Of a stretch of 64,000 bases of DNA, positions 61,127 through 64,000 are shown in pieces. The position numbers and the translations under genes are program-made. Every line of letters begins with the position of its first letter. Within the stretch, counting starts at the first letter, position 1. Source of the DNA: an uncultured Gammaproteobacteria bacterium (lineage in GTDB: Bacteria > Pseudomonadota > Gammaproteobacteria > HK1); the NCBI GenBank assembly GCA_958295835.1, contig OY282378.1, positions 4,303,694-4,367,693 on the forward strand. Reading direction: 5' to 3'. The notes beneath the pieces were generated by a model that did no database searches, was not told where the DNA came from, and worked only from the letters and a program-made list of their open reading frames with translations.

Positions 61127-63193
61127 TCAGGCAAGCTTCGAGAGCATTTTCCGGGCGGTGTCCTGCTGCGCTGCATCACCTTCGGTCAGGACCGCCTCCA
61201 GATATCCGCGAGCGCTCTCGGGATCCTCCATTTCCATATAGACTTGGGCGAGATCGATCTTCGTCTGTACCTCGTCTTCCCCGATATGGTCGAGCGAGGA
61301 CGCCCCGGTCTCACCATCGTCCGAAGGCTCGTCGTGCAGCATGGGCGGTGCCGCCCTCGATCCACCGGAGCCGTCATCCGGGCCCGGCTCCGGATCGACG
61401 CCGCCACCGGCGGCCGCATCGGGTTTCGACTCGGCGCCTTCCTGCACGGTGCCGGCGGTACCCGCCTCCGGATCCGCCGAAACCCGGCCACCTACCCTGC
61501 TCGATTCGGAATCGTCGCTGGTCGGGGCGTGGATGTCGAAGGTGCTCCTGGCCGTGTCGTCATCGGCCCCGGTCTCCGTGAGCCGAGCGCGCCCAGTGGT
61601 TGGGTCGTCTCGCCACAACGCTGCCATCCGCTCCTCCACGAGGGCATCGGACCCGGAACGCCCGGCTTCGCTCTTCAACGTCTCGGGCTTCATGTCTCCG
61701 GCCGTGGCAGCGGCCTGCGCGGCTCGCGAACGAGGGTCCGGCCGATCGCGGGGTTCGTCCGCGAGCTCTGCCGCGACAGCCTCGAGCTCATGAAGAATAT
61801 TTTTTTCCTCAGGCGGAGCCGGGGTGGTGGAATCGAGTGTTTCGTCCTCGCCGGCCGAGGCACGCCGGCGGCGGAGCAGGGCCATGACGCCGAGCAATAT
61901 CAGGAGCAGCCCGGCGCCGCCGACCAGGAACACGGGGTTGACGGGCAAGGCGCCGAGACCGAATGGCAACGACTTCGATCCTGCATCCACAGGCGCCGCA
62001 TCCGGCTTCGGCCCTGCATCCACAGGCGCCGGAGCCGGCTTCGACCCTGCGTCCACAGGCGCCGCATCCGGCTTCGACCCTGCATCCACGGGCGCCGGAG
62101 CCGGCTTCGACCCTGCATCCACGGGCGCCGGAGCCGGCTTCGATTCCACCTCGGCCCGCAGGGCGGCGATTTCTTCGTTCTTGAGATCGACGAGCCGATT
62201 CAGCTCCTTGACGTGTTCCTCGGCTTCGGCGAGACGCAGCTCGAGCTCGTCGAGCTCGCGACGAACCGCCCCCGCCTCCTCCTTTGCGAGGGCGAGCTCC
62301 TTGCGCAACGCCTCGATGTCGGCGTCTTCTTCCCGCCTCGCGACATCCGTGGTGGTTTCCGGCGATACGACCTCGACCCGGCTATCCGGCTCGGGGTCGG
62401 GAGACGACGGCGCACGCGCGCGTTCACGATACCGCGCCCACGCCGAATGCTGGCGCTGGACCTCGGCGATCGCCGCTTTCGGATCGCCCCGCCCGATCTC
62501 GTCTCGAGTCGGGAGGCGCAAGGTCGCGCCCGCGCTCAGCGCGTTGACGTTGCGGATGGCGAATGCTTCCGGGTTCGCCTCCAGAATCGCCAGCATCATG
62601 CGCTGGACGCTGACGGCATTGTCGGGCCGGAGTCGGGCCGCGATCGACCACAGCGTTTCCGACGCCCGGACAGGTCCGTAGCCGATCCGGCTCGAAACAG
62701 GCGGCGAGACGGGTGTGGAGGCGGAAGAAGCGCTGGTCCCGGGCGCCTGCTCCACCTGCTGCGCCGCGGGGCGGTTCCGAAGCGCACCGGTGGCGCTGCC
62801 GCCGGCCGAAACGAAGCGCAGCTTGTAGCCCCGCACCGTACGACCGCGGGGCCAGTCGACATCGACGAGGAATGTCAGCGACGGCTCGATGATCGGTTCG
62901 TCTGTCCGTATCTGAATGAAACCGACCCCATTGCCCTGATCGACGACGATGAACTCCAGGAGATTGAGATGTTTCAGCCGCGCCATCCCGGCGAGCTCGA
63001 ACTGAGCCGGCGAACCGAGGGACACCTTCAGTCCTTCAAGATCGCCGCTCCGGACGCCATGCAGCGGAATCCGCGCATCCAGCGGCTCATACAGTGCGGA
63101 TCGGGTTTCGGCCGCGCCCAGCTCCAGCGCGGGCGCGAGCCGCGGGGCGAGTATCAGCAGGCATACCGCGCACGCCGCGAGTCCATGCATCAT
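61127..63193 (-). CDS. fimV: FimV-family pilus/motility hub protein
   Basis: 688-residue inner-membrane protein that supports type IV pili and polar organisation in pseudomonads. Signal peptide (MMHGLAACAVCLLILAPRLA), periplasmic N-terminal domain (LGAAETRSALYEPLDARIPL), a LysM-like segment (PVRASETLWSIAARLRPD), a coiled coil (EALRKELALAKEEAGAVRRE), an 11-residue repeat block, one membrane span (NPVFLVGGAGLLLILLGVMA) and an acidic cytoplasmic tail ending in the FimV C-terminal domain (TKIDLAQVYMEMEDPESARG). ATG 63193 places the signal peptide at the N-terminus. Between asd and truA, the conserved location. Confidence 0.94.
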   Translation of the reverse strand: MMHGLAACAVCLLILAPRLAPALELGAAETRSALYEPLDARIPLHGVRSGDLEGLKVSLGSPAQFELAGMARLKHLNLLEFIVVDQGNGVGFIQIRTDEPIIEPSLTFLVDVDWPRGRTVRGYKLRFVSAGGSATGALRNRPAAQQVEQAPGTSASSASTPVSPPVSSRIGYGPVRASETLWSIAARLRPDNAVSVQRMMLAILEANPEAFAIRNVNALSAGATLRLPTRDEIGRGDPKAAIAEVQRQHSAWARYRERARAPSSPDPEPDSRVEVVSPETTTDVARREEDADIEALRKELALAKEEAGAVRRELDELELRLAEAEEHVKELNRLVDLKNEEIAALRAEVESKPAPAPVDAGSKPAPAPVDAGSKPDAAPVDAGSKPAPAPVDAGPKPDAAPVDAGSKSLPFGLGALPVNPVFLVGGAGLLLILLGVMALLRRRRASAGEDETLDSTTPAPPEEKNILHELEAVAAELADEPRDRPDPRSRAAQAAATAGDMKPETLKSEAGRSGSDALVEERMAALWRDDPTTGRARLTETGADDDTARSTFDIHAPTSDDSESSRVGGRVSADPEAGTAGTVQEGAESKPDAAAGGGVDPEPGPDDGSGGSRAAPPMLHDEPSDDGETGASSLDHIGEDEVQTKIDLAQVYMEMEDPESARGYLEAVLTEGDAAQQDTARKMLSKLA
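61974..62138. repeat. 33-bp minisatellite (five units) inside fimV
   Basis: Five consecutive 33-bp units with few mismatches, encoding (K)PAPAPVDAGS or (K)PDAAPVDAGS. The multiple-of-three unit keeps frame. It forms a proline-rich spacer between the periplasmic coiled coil and the membrane span, so its length could set reach across the periplasm. Confidence 0.9.
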
Positions 63194-63331
63194 GGTCGTT
63201 CCTCGCACCACCGCCTCATCACCTTCCCTGTCGACGCACGCTGGCCGTCCAACCCGCATGTCTCACCGCTTTCGCCCATTTCTCGACGACGATTCGTGTA
63301 CCCGGCCGAACAACTCCATATTACCCGCAAT

Positions 63332-64000
63332 TCAATCTGTTCTCCGGGGCTCGAGACGGTCCCTCGCCAGCATCTCGGCGATCTGCACGCTGTTGAGCGC
63401 CGCCCCCTTGCGCACGTTGTCGGAAACCACCCACATGTCGAGCCCTCGCGAGCAGGAGATGTCCTCGCGAATCCGTCCCACGAACACCGCGTCCGCACCT
63501 GCGGATTCGGTGACCGCGGTCGGGTAGCCGCCGTCGACCCGCTCGTCCATCACCACGACCCCCGGCGCCGCGGCGAGTATCTCGCGCGCCTCCGCCGCGC
63601 TCAACTTCTCGCGGGTCTCTACGTGGACCGCCTCGGAATGACCGTAGAATACCGGGATCCTCACCGTCGTCGGATTCACCCGGATGGAGTCGTCCTCCAT
63701 GATCTTGCGCGTCTCCCACACCATCTTCATCTCTTCCTTCGTATAGCCGTTGTCCATGAAGACGTCGATGTGGGGCAACGCATTGAACGCGATCTGCTTG
63801 GGATAGACCGTGGCCTCGGCCGGCCTGCCGTTGAGCAGGGCCGTGGTCTGGGCCGCGAGCTCTTCGATCGCCTCCTTCCCGGTCCCCGAGACCGACTGAT
63901 AGGTTGCTACGTTGATGCGCTCGATACCGGCCGCCGCGTGGAGGGGTTGCAGGGCGACGACCATCTGAATGGTGGAGCAGTTCGGGTTCGCGATGATGTT
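63332..64000 (-). CDS. asd: Aspartate-semialdehyde dehydrogenase (5' end outside window)
   Basis: C-terminal 220 or so residues of the enzyme that reduces aspartyl phosphate, the branch point to lysine, threonine and methionine. The visible part starts in the catalytic-cysteine block NIIANPNCSTIQMVVALQPL and includes VSGTGKEAIEEL, VYPKQIAFNALPHID, KEEMKMVWETRKIM, VRIPVFYGHSEAVH and the end SVQIAEMLARDR. The gene enters from the right edge; the start is not seen. It lies upstream of fimV on the same strand. Confidence 0.97.
   Translation of the reverse strand, partial: NIIANPNCSTIQMVVALQPLHAAAGIERINVATYQSVSGTGKEAIEELAAQTTALLNGRPAEATVYPKQIAFNALPHIDVFMDNGYTKEEMKMVWETRKIMEDDSIRVNPTTVRIPVFYGHSEAVHVETREKLSAAEAREILAAAPGVVVMDERVDGGYPTAVTESAGADAVFVGRIREDISCSRGLDMWVVSDNVRKGAALNSVQIAEMLARDRLEPRRTD

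Noticed and set aside
61974..62138. Possible CRISPR array
   Set aside because: The five units are contiguous with no unique spacers and lie in the fimV reading frame, so they are a coding minisatellite. The same holds for 50364-50438.

Overview
The window is high-GC DNA from a gammaproteobacterium. The best evidence is the gene order at the right end, asd-fimV-truA-trpF-trpB-trpA-accD-folC-dedD-cvpA-purF-metZ, which is a classical gammaproteobacterial string. The gltX gene followed by tRNA-Ala and tRNA-Glu, and the trpS-scpA-scpB-rluB run, agree with this. Nearly all stretches are tightly packed single-copy housekeeping genes. They are interrupted by a region of decayed genes (about 11.2-17.0 kb), a second accessory patch with an IS3-family remnant and a broken toxin-antitoxin pair (46.6-49.2 kb), and several short dispersed repeats.

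Layout. 1-5.4 kb (minus strand): an arsenite-oxidase-type aioBA pair, with aioA running off the left edge, co-directional with a small membrane protein, moaA, a [2Fe-2S] ferredoxin and a ferredoxin reductase. 5.5-6.6 kb: a stand-alone homocysteine methyltransferase domain. 6.6-11.1 kb: a UDP-sugar operon (epimerase, UDP-HexNAc dehydrogenase, UDP-glucose dehydrogenase, galU). 11.5-17.0 kb: fragments of an M28 peptidase, a peptide ABC transporter and an amidohydrolase around an intact DUF1028 gene and an unusual triple-RidA gene; a 141-bp MITE-like element sits here. 17.0-26.7 kb: tRNAs, gltX, an endonuclease III relative, rluB, scpB, scpA, trpS, yciB, dapE, argD. 26.9-34.3 kb: LysR regulator, clpS, clpA, PPTase, ispH, a D-lactate dehydrogenase-like flavoprotein. 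34.8-46.6 kb: a fused HyuA/HyuB protein, then a corrinoid one-carbon cluster (RACo-like activator, methyl-THF methyltransferase, corrinoid protein), folD, an SPFH protein and a second FolC. 47.5-53.6 kb: msrB, vapBC, glycerate 2-kinase, metZ, purF. 53.9-64 kb: cvpA, dedD, folC, accD, trpA, trpB, trpF, truA, fimV, asd (cut by the right edge).

A methionine theme ties distant parts together. The homocysteine domain (5.5 kb), pterin domain (40.7 kb), cobalamin domain (41.8 kb) and a DUF4445 cobalamin activator (38.6 kb) look like the parts of a split cobalamin-dependent methionine synthase. metZ makes the homocysteine. Upstream of metZ is a leader with a SAM-II-like aptamer (P1, pseudoknot and core all visible) placed directly between a -10 element and an intrinsic terminator.

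The second notable theme is a roughly 100-bp double-palindrome repeat present four times. One copy is read in frame inside the second FolC, one supplies the apparent start codon of trpA, one lies between aioB and aioA, and one lies directly before the methyltransferase gene. It behaves like the palindromic elements of Rickettsia that insert into genes, although no sequence relationship to them is claimed.
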